The notes under the pieces are model-generated. The model made no database searches. It was not told the DNA's origin and saw nothing but the letters and a program-made list of their open reading frames with translations. From positions 1-64,000 of the forward strand of contig NZ_BDCM01000027.1 of NCBI RefSeq assembly GCF_001613505.1: a DNA stretch of 64,000 nt, written 5' to 3'. Source of the DNA: Nocardia mikamii NBRC 108933 (GTDB lineage: Bacteria; Actinomycetota; Actinomycetes; Mycobacteriales; Mycobacteriaceae). Position 1 is the stretch's first letter; each line of letters starts with the position of its first letter. This document shows positions 51,630 through 60,086 of this stretch, piece after piece. The translations under genes were made by a program, and so were the position numbers.

Positions 51630-52084
51630 CAGCAGAGCCTCGCTCGCGCTGCACAGGGCGCAGTGCCGTATGCAGCTGAGCCTTTGTCCTGGTTATGCGG
51701 ATGACTTGCATGTCTATCCACAAGTATGTACCCACGCGAACCATTCGCACGGCTCGCGGCCGACAGAATGCATGGGCTTCTCCATTTATATTCACATAGA
51801 AGGAACCGGGCGCACCGGCAGAACAACTACCAGGTTGAGGGCCAGTTTTATCTCCACCGACAGGGTCGTGGGTAAGTACTGTTCAGGTCGGCATATGGGT
51901 ATGTACCGATTCGGATGCCGCGCGAATATGTGACAGTCGTGTTGTCCCGTTCCAACGCTTTCTCCGGCGGAGAGAGCCGTGCGAGCACTGCTGTATCCAG
52001 ATGTTCGGATCGCCACCGCGTGGTGTCCGGTCCTGCCTATTCGCCATGCTGCCGGATTTTCGGCACAGCACGAAGGGTTCCCCC
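51630..52084. promoter_or_regulatory. Promoter region of the FAD monooxygenase operon with three box-like sites
   Basis: No gene is seen in these 455 bases. Sites related to GGGTA-TR-TACCC occur at 51722-51733 (AAGTATGTACCC), 51870-51881 (GGGTAAGTACTG) and 51897-51908 (GGGTATGTACCG). The last two are 27 bases apart. They match the boxes in front of the P450 and LuxR-type genes, which suggests common control. Confidence 0.6.
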
Positions 52085-53689
52085 ATGTCCAAACCTGTTT
52101 CGCGTGATCCGATCGCCATTGTGGGTGCCGGTCCCACCGGTCTGACAGTCGGGATCGAATTATTGTCTCGGGGGGTCGAGTGCAAGGTCTTCGAGAAGCG
52201 GCCCCGTTCCTCTGATACCTCCCGAGCGTTCACCCTTCATGCGAGGACGTTGGAGGGTTTCGCGCGGGCACGATGCGTCGAGCGCTTCCTCGAGCGCGGC
52301 ATCCGACACCGAGGGATGGCTTTCCACTTTCGCGGCGTGCCCGATGCCGAGCACCTGGACTTCACGGCGCTGGAAACCCCGTATCCGATGATCCTCATCA
52401 TCGAGCAGCAGGACACCGAAGCCGCGCTGCGAGAAGAATTCCAAGCGCTCGGCGGCACAATCGAGTGGAACACCAAGCTGGAATCTGTCACCACCAACGG
52501 GGATGGCCGCATTACCGCCGTCTTCGACCGTACTGGCAGTGGTCGTTGCCGCAGGGAGATGCATCCGGATTGGCTGGTCGGATGCGACGGGCTGCGCAGC
52601 ACCGTCCGATCCCTCACGGGAATCGAGTTCGAAGGCGATGAGTACGTCGGCTTGCAGTTCCGGATGATGGACGTGCAGATCGATCGCTACCCGGTCAGCG
52701 ACGACGAGATCCACTACTTCGTCGACGCGGACCACATGCTGCTCACCACGAAGCTCCCCACCGGCTACCGCGCGTTGATCAGCGACATGCGCGCCACCCC
52801 CGTGGCCAACCCGGCACCCGATCCTATTGCCGCACAACACAGATTTCAGCCCGTCGTCGACGACTGGCTCCCCGGCGCACATCTCGGCATCCCGACATGG
52901 AACACCGAATATCCCATCTGGCGACGCCAAGCACGGGAGTACCGGCGCGGGCGTCTCATCCTCGCCGGCGACGCGGTACACATCGGCTCACCCGCCGCCG
53001 GACTGGGAATGAACAACTGCATTCAAGACGCACAGAACCTCGGCTGGAAACTGGCGGCAGTCGCCAGCGGGCGCGCACCGGAAACGCTGCTCGACACCTA
53101 CCAAGCCGAGCGGCTTCCGATCGCCGAGCAGGTGGGCGAGGCCAGCAGCATGTTGCATCAAATAATGATGGCGCACGGCAATTCGATCGCCGAACGCCTC
53201 GAAGTAATCCGGCAGCAGCCCGGCTTCCACCACCGAGCTGCTCAACGAATCGCAGGGTTGACCCACCACTACCGCGACGTGATCACCTCGCCGCCGGGGC
53301 TGCCGCGACTCGACGGTCTCACCGCTGGCGACCGCGCCCCGGACATTCTCGTGACGCCGGCGACCGGGGTGCACGAGCTGCTTTCTCATCCCGACTACAC
53401 CCTCCTGGTGCTGCATCGACGCCGGAACTCGACAGTCGCCACCGATGTCGCCGAGGCCACCTCGCCCTATCGCCATCTGCTGCGAACCACAGTGATCACC
53501 GCACCCGAACTACGGCCTGACGCTGCCGCCGGCGCCCTGGTCGCGCACGATGCCCGAGTACACGACCGATACGGCCACCCCGCCGACGACACGCTGTGCC
53601 TGATCCGACCGGACGGCCATATCGCGCTGCGATTCCCCGCTCGCCAGGACCTGCTCGCCACCGCCCTCAAAGAAGCGATGCTGACATGA
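52085..53689 (+). CDS. Class A FAD-dependent monooxygenase
   Basis: 534 residues; GAAGGG eight bases before ATG 52085. Dinucleotide-binding IAIVGAGPTGLTVGIELL, the middle WLVGCDGLRSTVRSLTG (DG motif), and RLILAGDAVHIGSPAAGLG followed by MNNCIQDAQNLGWKLAAV (GD motif) identify the aromatic hydroxylase group (PheA/TfdB/rifampicin-monooxygenase-like). A C-terminal thioredoxin-like domain (about 420-534) is typical of this subgroup. The GG after the GD motif is replaced by AG. It may hydroxylate an aromatic or polyketide substrate in the same pathway as the P450 and methyltransferase, or inactivate a drug. The next gene overlaps its stop. Confidence 0.88.
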   Translation: MSKPVSRDPIAIVGAGPTGLTVGIELLSRGVECKVFEKRPRSSDTSRAFTLHARTLEGFARARCVERFLERGIRHRGMAFHFRGVPDAEHLDFTALETPYPMILIIEQQDTEAALREEFQALGGTIEWNTKLESVTTNGDGRITAVFDRTGSGRCRREMHPDWLVGCDGLRSTVRSLTGIEFEGDEYVGLQFRMMDVQIDRYPVSDDEIHYFVDADHMLLTTKLPTGYRALISDMRATPVANPAPDPIAAQHRFQPVVDDWLPGAHLGIPTWNTEYPIWRRQAREYRRGRLILAGDAVHIGSPAAGLGMNNCIQDAQNLGWKLAAVASGRAPETLLDTYQAERLPIAEQVGEASSMLHQIMMAHGNSIAERLEVIRQQPGFHHRAAQRIAGLTHHYRDVITSPPGLPRLDGLTAGDRAPDILVTPATGVHELLSHPDYTLLVLHRRRNSTVATDVAEATSPYRHLLRTTVITAPELRPDAAAGALVAHDARVHDRYGHPADDTLCLIRPDGHIALRFPARQDLLATALKEAMLT

Positions 53690-54309
53690 TCACACATGTC
53701 GAGCCTCGCACCCCCGCGCCCGGAGGCTCGCGCAACATCGACGCACCTGCCACGCCAATCGAACACGGTTACTCCGATGCGCAAACGGCCGACCTGATCC
53801 GGTCGTGCGCCCCGCCGCACCCGCAGCCGCTGCGGGCTCTCAGAGCCCGACGGTCGCACCCAGTCGTGATCGGGCTGATTCGGCCGGATCTGCATGCATG
53901 CAGGAACCAGGCGATCGCGAGCGCGGTTACCTCGGCCGACCTTCACGCCATCCAAGCGACCGCGGACCAGTACCAGTGGCGGGTAGCCGACATGCTGCGT
54001 CTCCAACCGGGAGGCGACACCGACAGCACCGATCCCGTCGAGTGCCTGCTGGGCCGGGTACGCAGCCGGGGCGCCGATGCGGTGATCGTTCCATGCCGTC
54101 TCCACCTCCAAGCCGGTGATCTTCGGGAGCGCGACGGCTTGGAGGCGGTGCGCCGCGAGTGTGCAGTCGTCACCTTGTCCCCTGCGCAAGTGTGGCCCTG
54201 CACCACCGGTTTCGCCCCCGTCTTCGGCACAGCCGATGCCACCGGGACGGGATCCAGCTCCTCAGCTCCACGGCACAGAGCCTGCACCTGGTCAGTGGAA
54301 CGGTGGTGA
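53686..54309 (+). CDS. Uncharacterised protein coupled to the monooxygenase (207 aa)
   Basis: The ATG overlaps the stop of the monooxygenase (ATGA). The central part (SHPVVIGLIRPDLHACRNQA, and GRVRSRGADAVIVPCRLHLQ) has the alternating strand/helix order of a resolvase-N or Rossmann-like domain: a nucleotide-like or recombinase-like fold without the catalytic serine. The C-terminal 30 residues (GTADATGTGSSSSAPRHRAC) are low-complexity. Similar small proteins accompany regulators in Nocardia genomes, as far as I recall. Function unknown. Confidence 0.5.
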   Translation: MITHVEPRTPAPGGSRNIDAPATPIEHGYSDAQTADLIRSCAPPHPQPLRALRARRSHPVVIGLIRPDLHACRNQAIASAVTSADLHAIQATADQYQWRVADMLRLQPGGDTDSTDPVECLLGRVRSRGADAVIVPCRLHLQAGDLRERDGLEAVRRECAVVTLSPAQVWPCTTGFAPVFGTADATGTGSSSSAPRHRACTWSVERW

Positions 54310-54641
54310 TCGCGATGTCAGGGTGGCAGGTGGTGTCGGCGGTCGCCGCGATTCTCGCGACGATCAGCCCGGTGTTCCTCGGCCTCGCTTGGGCATCGAC
54401 CACGAAAACCGAAACACTGTCCCGAGCACCTATCGAGCCGAAAGCGACTGCATACCAATCCATTTCGCCGCACATTCTGAGCCATGCCGCCCCGAATCAC
54501 AGACTTACGACGGCAGAGGCGGGGTCCGCAGTCCGCCTGCACCGATCCTGCAGTTGCGACGACTGCTTCTGCAAAGCAGCCGCCTACCACGTACTGGTGG
54601 CGGCCGGCAAGGTCCGGCCGGCCCGCAAGGCGTTGCTATGA
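54306..54641 (+). CDS. Small protein with N-terminal helix and Cys cluster (111 aa)
   Basis: A GTG at 54306 overlaps the preceding stop (GTGA); ATG 54315 is the alternative. The N-terminus is a hydrophobic helix (WQVVSAVAAILATISPVFLG), possibly membrane-anchored. The C-terminus carries a compact Cys cluster, HRSCSCDDCFCKAAAYHVLV, suited to bind a metal. The tail ends AGKVRPARKALL. It is third in the coupled set after the monooxygenase. No family was recognised. Confidence 0.5.
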   Translation: MIAMSGWQVVSAVAAILATISPVFLGLAWASTTKTETLSRAPIEPKATAYQSISPHILSHAAPNHRLTTAEAGSAVRLHRSCSCDDCFCKAAAYHVLVAAGKVRPARKALL

Positions 54642-54821
54642 GACTCGCACCGTGGGTGCCCTGGAACTACTGCGGGCCAACGAGATTCACAACGAGATCA
54701 GACAGGTACGAAGAAGGACTCCCACCGTTGTCACGGAGCGGAACCCCGGGGTGTGCTCCAGCTCGCCACCGTCATTCACCGCCGTTGGAGCCGATTCAGG
54801 AACTAGAGGAGAGCCTGGCAC

Positions 54822-55877
54822 ATGTCCAGAGCAATGGCAGAGGCGATCGGTCCAGGCGGGGGCAGGAAGGCTTGCAGCGAAACGCTCCGGGCAGGCCGTG
54901 ACGTGCGTCGGGTTGGAACGGGAGATCGGAACCGGGCACCGTGGGCGGAGGATGGGCCATGGCGAGGCAGAGGCCAGCCACCGACCCGGGAGGGCATAAC
55001 GCCGTATCTCACAAGCAGCGGCCTGCAGTTGTCACCGGTGAACCCAGGACTCGCCCCCTCCGCAGCCCGTCGCCCGGTAACGCAGGACGACCGGCTCGAC
55101 GTCGCGAGCGGCCGGCTCGGCGAGGCCGCGTTGGATCGCGTCGTCGCCGCGGAACTCGAGGAACACAGGGTCTATCACGGCTTCGCGACATTGGGACGCC
55201 AGATCACACAATCGGAACTGGCGGAACACACGTCAATGTCCAAAGACCACATCGGCAAAATGCTGCGCGGGCAGCGACCGGTGTACGTGCGAACGCTGGG
55301 GGCCCTCGCCGCGCCACTCGGGCTGCCCGCCGAGGTGTACGACCATCTCCGTGAGCTGATCCTACGCAACGAGGACCCAGCACAGACTGTGCCCGACTCG
55401 GGCCCGCCGCCAGCCCATATGCGGGAAGTTTTGGCTGCCCTCCAGTACCCTGCAATGTTGCTGACTCCCGGACTATTCGACGTCCACGTGCTCAACGAGG
55501 CTGCGATACAGATACTTCCGCGACTCGATGAAGCTGGCAACCTGCTCCGGTGGCTGTTCTGCGATCCGATAGCGCGGACGGTGTTCGCGGGCGACACATG
55601 GCACCTGGTGGCGACAGTATGCAGCTACGCGCTGCACTACCTTTCACGCGGGATCGTGCCCGAGCCAGCACGAGCCAACCTGATTGCCGAGCTGTCCAAA
55701 GCACCAGAGTTTGCGCGAATGTGGGCCGCGCGCATCGAAGGCGCGCTGTTCCCGCTCCGCGTGGCCATCGCCGATCCGAACCAACCCTCTCAAATCGGAA
55801 CGATGACTCTCACCGCCTCGACCCCGTGGCGGGCACCAGCAAACCATTTGCAGGTGTCCCTAATCCCGTGCAAGTGA
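54822..55877 (+). CDS. XRE-family regulator with MmyB-like domain and N-terminal extension
   Basis: 351 residues from ATG 54822 with AGGAGAG upstream. The first ~95 residues are Arg/Gly-rich and probably disordered. The HTH (ATLGRQITQSELAEHTSMSK and DHIGKMLRGQRPVYVRTLGA) and the MmyB-like part (LQYPAMLLTPGLFDVHVLNE, NLLRWLFCDPIARTVFAGDT, EFARMWAARIEG) follow. The stop is only four bases from the convergent end of the biosynthetic operon (55882), so it is a candidate regulator of that operon, although it is not co-transcribed with it. Confidence 0.72.
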   Translation: MSRAMAEAIGPGGGRKACSETLRAGRDVRRVGTGDRNRAPWAEDGPWRGRGQPPTREGITPYLTSSGLQLSPVNPGLAPSAARRPVTQDDRLDVASGRLGEAALDRVVAAELEEHRVYHGFATLGRQITQSELAEHTSMSKDHIGKMLRGQRPVYVRTLGALAAPLGLPAEVYDHLRELILRNEDPAQTVPDSGPPPAHMREVLAALQYPAMLLTPGLFDVHVLNEAAIQILPRLDEAGNLLRWLFCDPIARTVFAGDTWHLVATVCSYALHYLSRGIVPEPARANLIAELSKAPEFARMWAARIEGALFPLRVAIADPNQPSQIGTMTLTASTPWRAPANHLQVSLIPCK

Positions 55878-55881
55878 GACG

Positions 55882-56874
55882 CTATGAAGCGACTGGAGGT
55901 GCCTCCCCTCCACGGCTACCGCGACAATCTGCGTCGTTCTCGATCAGCGGCACTACCGCGCGCTTCCGGTAGACATCCTCGATCACGTACAAGCCGGCGA
56001 GTCCTTCGTATCCGGGAAAGAGTTCGGTCATCTTGGCTTGGACGACTGAGGCTTCGGCGTCGTCGGCATGAAGGAATCGCTGGGCGAGGATTTTGCGGTT
56101 CCAGACGTCGAGGCCAAGCGCAGATGGATCTCGCACGACCGATCCGGCGATGATCGCTGCTGTGTACGGCCCGACCCCCTTGATTCTCTGGAACTCCGTC
56201 ATCAGCTCGGCCTTGGAGGCGTGGTCGACCTTGTCGGGGTCGTGCGTGGTAAAGAACTCGGCGAAGCGGCCGATGTACTTGGCGCGGTAGCCGAGTCGGT
56301 CGCGCTCGCGGAACACGGATTCGTCGATGCCGGCGATCTCGGCCGGGGTGAAGAACGTCTTCAGGGTGACACCGCCGAACTCGGCGATCTGGCCGTAGTG
56401 GTCGAGCAGGTTGGTCATCATCTGGGTAGTGCGAGCGACTGTGGCGTTTTGCAGAAGCAGGGAGATGACGGCGATTTCGAAGAGGTTTTCCGGACAGCTC
56501 TGGCGCATCCCTGCCAGCGCGGTGAGCGACTCTCGCATCTCTGGCACCCGCTCGGCATGGGCAACGAAGGCGGAGAGGTCTTCGTTCAGGCCGTAGGAGT
56601 GAATGATCCTGGCTTCCAAGCGTTCCCGATCTGCCTCCGACCAGCCGTTCTCACCGAAGACATCGGCTTGCAGGGTGTCTGGATCGGCCATGTGCATGAT
56701 CACGCCACAGACATGCTCACCGACACGGAAGGTACGCCAGCTGACCTCCTGGCTGTGGCGTTCGAGGCCGGTGGCGAAATGAGAAGGCTTCCATACCGAA
56801 TAGCGGAAGTTGAATGGTTGCGTCACGGAGAACCGGAGGGTGTCGACGGGGCACAGCTGGCGGATATCGTTCAC
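55882..56874 (-). CDS. HhH-GPD DNA glycosylase (AlkA/OGG-like), last gene of the operon
   Basis: 330 residues. The N-terminal beta domain (TLRFSVTQPFNFRYSVWKPS, VCGVIMHMADPDTLQADVFG) is OGG/AlkA-like. The helical part has CPENLFEIAVISLLLQNATV, the hairpin FQRIKGVGPYTAAIIAGSVV, and the catalytic Asp near residue 257 in LGLDVWNRKIL. The hairpin lacks the Lys of bifunctional glycosylase/lyases, so a monofunctional enzyme acting on alkylated or otherwise modified bases is predicted. It is coupled by a 4-base overlap to the WYL gene. DNA glycosylases in biosynthetic clusters (for example those for yatakemycin and azinomycin) give self-protection, and a similar role is inferred here. Confidence 0.82.
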   Translation of the reverse strand: MNDIRQLCPVDTLRFSVTQPFNFRYSVWKPSHFATGLERHSQEVSWRTFRVGEHVCGVIMHMADPDTLQADVFGENGWSEADRERLEARIIHSYGLNEDLSAFVAHAERVPEMRESLTALAGMRQSCPENLFEIAVISLLLQNATVARTTQMMTNLLDHYGQIAEFGGVTLKTFFTPAEIAGIDESVFRERDRLGYRAKYIGRFAEFFTTHDPDKVDHASKAELMTEFQRIKGVGPYTAAIIAGSVVRDPSALGLDVWNRKILAQRFLHADDAEASVVQAKMTELFPGYEGLAGLYVIEDVYRKRAVVPLIENDADCRGSRGGEAPPVAS

Positions 56875-57923
56875 GTGTTGTCTCCGATCGAAGCGCGCCC
56901 GCGTGTGGAGCGGAGTCGGGAATCGTCATTACGGTAGTCAGAAGTGCTCCGCTGGGAGCCGTTGGCTTCGGAGAAAGCCTCCTTGGCGTAGGCGTCGAGT
57001 GCGCGCGTCAGATGCGCGGTAATGGCGTGTCGCAGCGGTGTCGGTGTCTCGACCAGGACGTCGGCACCGTAGCTGGTGACGAGCGGGATCAGCCATTCCC
57101 AGCGGTCGACGTACAGCTGGATGATCAAGCCGCCGTCTGGCGTGCTGGTGACTTTCGAGCTGGTTTTCAGTGTGAGCCTGGACAGTTCGTCGCGGGCGTT
57201 CGGCGCGACCCGCAGCTGCACGAGCACATCGCCTTTGCCGTACGCCTCCATCTCGGCCGCCCACCAGTCCTGCAGATTGAACAGCTCGGGGTAGGCGAAG
57301 CGCAGATCGGTGGGGCCGAGCTGGTCGACCAGATTCAACCGGTAGCGCGTAACCGTTTCATCGATCGGCGCGGCGACGAGAAACCACTCGCCGGATTTCC
57401 AGACAATGCCGTAGGGCTTGACGATGCTGATGACCGGCTCGGTGGTTCCTTTGACGCGAGTGCTGAGCTTGACCGCGGTGCCTGTCAGCAGGGCCTGCCG
57501 GAGGACCGGCAAGTGGCCGGACCCTTCGTCTCGCCAGTACCAGTCGGCAGTGTCGAAGTAGATACGTTGAGCCAGGCGTCGCAGTGCTTCGCGGGAGTAG
57601 GCGTTGGTCAAGCCGTCGATACCGGTGTTGGACTCCGTGGTGCGGGGCTGGTCAAGCATGCTGACCACGTACAGCTTGAGAGCTTCGTCGGCATCCAGGG
57701 TTAGCGAGGCCAGCGGCTGATCCGAGGCCAGCCGGTAGCCGCCATCAGGGCCGGGTACGGATTCGATGGGGATACCGGCGGCGGTGAGTTCCTCGATATC
57801 GCGGTAGATGGTGCGCTGGGCCACTTCGAAGCGTTGCGCCAGGGCGGCGGCCGAGACCCATTCGCGGGAGCGCAACAGGTGGACGATGCCCACGTGGCGA
57901 GCGTGGCGTTTAGTCGTGGTCAT
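56871..57923 (-). CDS. WYL-domain transcriptional regulator (YafY-type)
   Basis: 350 residues. N-terminal HTH_11: GIVHLLRSREWVSAAALAQR and FEVAQRTIYRDIEELTAAGI, then the wing PIESVPGPDGGYRLA. The WYL domain (about 140-230: VISIVKPYGIVWKSGEWFLV and AAPIDETVTRYRLNLVDQLG) and the C-terminal WCX part (VLVQLRVAPNARDELSRL) follow. WYL proteins respond to nucleotides or nucleic acids and often control DNA-damage or defence genes. It overlaps both neighbours by four bases, so it is an integral part of the operon and a likely autoregulator. Confidence 0.88.
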   Translation of the reverse strand: MTTTKRHARHVGIVHLLRSREWVSAAALAQRFEVAQRTIYRDIEELTAAGIPIESVPGPDGGYRLASDQPLASLTLDADEALKLYVVSMLDQPRTTESNTGIDGLTNAYSREALRRLAQRIYFDTADWYWRDEGSGHLPVLRQALLTGTAVKLSTRVKGTTEPVISIVKPYGIVWKSGEWFLVAAPIDETVTRYRLNLVDQLGPTDLRFAYPELFNLQDWWAAEMEAYGKGDVLVQLRVAPNARDELSRLTLKTSSKVTSTPDGGLIIQLYVDRWEWLIPLVTSYGADVLVETPTPLRHAITAHLTRALDAYAKEAFSEANGSQRSTSDYRNDDSRLRSTRGRASIGDNT

Positions 57924-58642
57924 TCACCACGCACCGCGAGCCGCACCACCTGACCACTTGCATAGCGCCAGTGTGGCTGGGTCGCGATCTCGATGGCAAC
58001 TGCCGCCACTTCGCTCGGCGACAGCGCCCGGCCCCAGGGAAGCGACCGGTAGTACTCTTGCGGATCGGTGACACCCTTGAGCGCCAGGATGGATTCGGCC
58101 AGCGACGATTCCACCAGCGACGGCGCGACGAGGCTTACCCGAACCCCGTGCTCGGCCTCTTCACGCGCGAGCGTGGCGACCAGGGCCTCGGCCGCAGCTT
58201 TGGCGGCGCTGTACGCGCCGTTGCCAGGGCGCAGAGTGTCGGTGGTACTGGAGCCCAGCACCACCACCCCAGCGCTTCCCGCCCGCGCCGCCTCACCGAC
58301 CGTCTGCCAGAGCCGCACCACCGCAGTGACGTTGTGCGCGAACACCGCATCGAACTCACCGGGATCGGTCTCGCCGACGCGGCGCTTGGACGACGGTGCG
58401 CCGATACAGCAGAGAACGGCCGACAGCATCCGTGGGTCCGCCTGTACCGCCGAGCGGAGCTGCTCGGTGCCCTCGTCGCTGGCACCGTCGAAGCGAATCC
58501 AGGTGACGCCCATGATCGGCTTCGGCGTTCGCGTGCGGTAGGTAGCAAGCACCGACCAGCCCGCGGCGGCCAACTGTTCGGCGACCGTGCGCCCGATAGC
58601 CCCGCTGGCTCCGGCGACAACGGCGAGGCGGTCGTCGGTCAC
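57920..58642 (-). CDS. Short-chain dehydrogenase/reductase
   Basis: 240 residues from a GTG that overlaps the previous stop (GTGA). Cofactor motif AGASGAIGRTV (10-20), catalytic S131/S132 in VLGSSTTDTL, Y144 and K148 in GAYSAAKAAAEA. It is a classical NAD(P)H-dependent SDR for oxidation or reduction of a hydroxyl/keto group. The SDR is the one ordinary tailoring enzyme of the operon. Some nonstandard positions (CCIGAPSS in place of NNAG) suggest an atypical substrate or cofactor pocket. Confidence 0.88.
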   Translation of the reverse strand: MTDDRLAVVAGASGAIGRTVAEQLAAAGWSVLATYRTRTPKPIMGVTWIRFDGASDEGTEQLRSAVQADPRMLSAVLCCIGAPSSKRRVGETDPGEFDAVFAHNVTAVVRLWQTVGEAARAGSAGVVVLGSSTTDTLRPGNGAYSAAKAAAEALVATLAREEAEHGVRVSLVAPSLVESSLAESILALKGVTDPQEYYRSLPWGRALSPSEVAAVAIEIATQPHWRYASGQVVRLAVRGE

Positions 58643-59040
58643 TCGGCCGCGAGTGCCGGTGCGTCAGGATGGTCGACGGCAAACATCTCGAGGAAGCGCA
58701 TCTGCTCGTCCGGGATCGCGAACACCCGCCCGATGGCCTGGGCGTTGCGCTCGCCCGCTGCGTCGTTGCGGTGCAGGCGGACAACGGTGTTCGGGAAGGC
58801 GATCAGCATGTCACCATCGCGCACCAGATGGGCGTAGTACTTCTGCGGCAACAGCGACTCGGACAGCTGTACAGCGACCTGGAGGGCCGTGACGGCGGCG
58901 ACTGTGAATTCGATGATGTGGATCGGTGTGGCCTCGTCCAGCAGGTGCGGGTACTCCCGGCCCTCGGACGTCACCAGGCCGGCTGGCAGTTCGCCACCGG
59001 CGAGGCTCTCACGGATGACCACTGCGCGGTACTGGTCCAT
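58639..59040 (-). CDS. Unknown conserved-context protein of the radical SAM operon (133 aa)
   Basis: The ATG at 59040 has AGGAGA eight bases upstream. The sequence (YRAVVIRESLAGGELPAGLV, DEATPIHIIEFTVAAVTALQ, YAHLVRDGDMLIAFPNTVVR, VFAIPDEQMRFLEMFAVDHP) is a compact alpha-beta protein with no recognised family, no signal peptide and no metal motif. It lies between the aaRS-like gene (10-base gap) and the SDR (4-base overlap). A carrier, a small subunit, or a substrate-binding partner of the aaRS-like enzyme are possibilities, none supported directly. Confidence 0.6.
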   Translation of the reverse strand: MDQYRAVVIRESLAGGELPAGLVTSEGREYPHLLDEATPIHIIEFTVAAVTALQVAVQLSESLLPQKYYAHLVRDGDMLIAFPNTVVRLHRNDAAGERNAQAIGRVFAIPDEQMRFLEMFAVDHPDAPALAAE

Positions 59041-59050
59041 TTCAGGTCTC

Positions 59051-60058
59051 CTAGTGGAAGGGGAACAGTTGCAAGTCGTGGATCGAGCGGCCGGTGAACA
59101 CCGCCAGCACCCGGTCGATGCCGAGGCCGAAGGTGACCACGTCGCACGGGGCGGTGTCGACGTCGGCATAGAAGTCCGAGGGGCCGTCGTCAATCGTGGT
59201 GCCGAACAGCTCGGCACGCAGCTGGGCGTTGGTGTCGACCATTGGCCGATAGTCCGCAGCGGTGCGCAGCTTTAGCCCGCCGTCGGCGCATTCGATGCCG
59301 TTGACGATCAGGGAGAACCGTTGTGCACGGCCGGTTTCAGGATCGAGCTGGCTGTTGTGCTTGAGCACAGCGGGGAAGTCGGTCAGCACCGTTGGTGTGC
59401 GGAGCCGTAGCTCGATAGCGTGCTTCATGAACGCTTCGGCCACTTCCCAGTCCGCGCCGTCACTGCTGTGCCCGTGGGCGGCCAGCCACTTGCGGGCGGT
59501 AGGCAATAGCTCGACGTCGGGCAGCTCGGTATCCAGTCCGAGCTGCTCGGCGACGGCCTCGTTGAAGCGCTGGATGGTGACGTGGCTCAGATCGGCGTGT
59601 CCGGCGTGTTGCGTGCCGAACGCGGACTGAATTGCGCTCTGCACCAGCCCGATCGCCAGACGCACACCGCCTGGGAGGTCGAGGTTGTTGGCTGCGGTTT
59701 GGAGCATCACGAACTCGGTGGCGTGCATGGAGTCCGGTGTCTCGGCGCGCATTACAGGGCCGAGGTCGAAGACCCGGTCGAAGGCCACCATCAGGCGGCG
59801 CAGGAATTCCTCGGGCGAGTGGCGCAAGTAGTAACCCTCGCCGGTGACCGGATCGTGGGTTTCGAACTGCCCGATCGGTGCCGATTCCGGATACCGGGTC
59901 AGGACCGGCACGGGTGTCTCGTGGTAGCCGGCGGAGCGCAGGTAGTCCCGCAGGGCCTGGATGAAGAGCAAGCGTCGAGTGGCCAGCTCGCGCTCTTGCT
60001 CGTGCTGGTGCAGGAACTGGCCATACCGACGTCGGTCGCTGCTGGTGAGAACGGTCAC
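59051..60058 (-). CDS. Stand-alone class II aminoacyl-tRNA synthetase-like enzyme (LysRS/GenX-related)
   Basis: 335 residues, equal to a catalytic core without an anticodon-binding domain. Motif 2: FDRVFDLGPVMRAETPDSMH with R104, E106 and H112, then ATEFVMLQ. Motif 3: FGLGIDRVLAVF with R316. ATP-binding residues are therefore present. At Q120 the LysRS lysine-recognition Glu of the FTMME segment is replaced, and the following Tyr is absent, while E256 in IVNGIECADGG is kept, which suggests a substrate other than lysine. Free-standing paralogues of this class activate amino acids for protein modification (EpmA) or for natural products. Here, amino-acid adenylation for a biosynthetic step is inferred. 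Confidence 0.85.
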   Translation of the reverse strand: MTVLTSSDRRRYGQFLHQHEQERELATRRLLFIQALRDYLRSAGYHETPVPVLTRYPESAPIGQFETHDPVTGEGYYLRHSPEEFLRRLMVAFDRVFDLGPVMRAETPDSMHATEFVMLQTAANNLDLPGGVRLAIGLVQSAIQSAFGTQHAGHADLSHVTIQRFNEAVAEQLGLDTELPDVELLPTARKWLAAHGHSSDGADWEVAEAFMKHAIELRLRTPTVLTDFPAVLKHNSQLDPETGRAQRFSLIVNGIECADGGLKLRTAADYRPMVDTNAQLRAELFGTTIDDGPSDFYADVDTAPCDVVTFGLGIDRVLAVFTGRSIHDLQLFPFH

Positions 60059-60086
60059 GACTAATACCCCCGTGTGTGCTGCCTGG

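Noticed and set aside
51670..51933. 87-codon plus-strand frame upstream of the FAD monooxygenase
   Set aside because: The palindromic regulator-box sites fall inside it and its sequence looks random, so promoter DNA is the better explanation.
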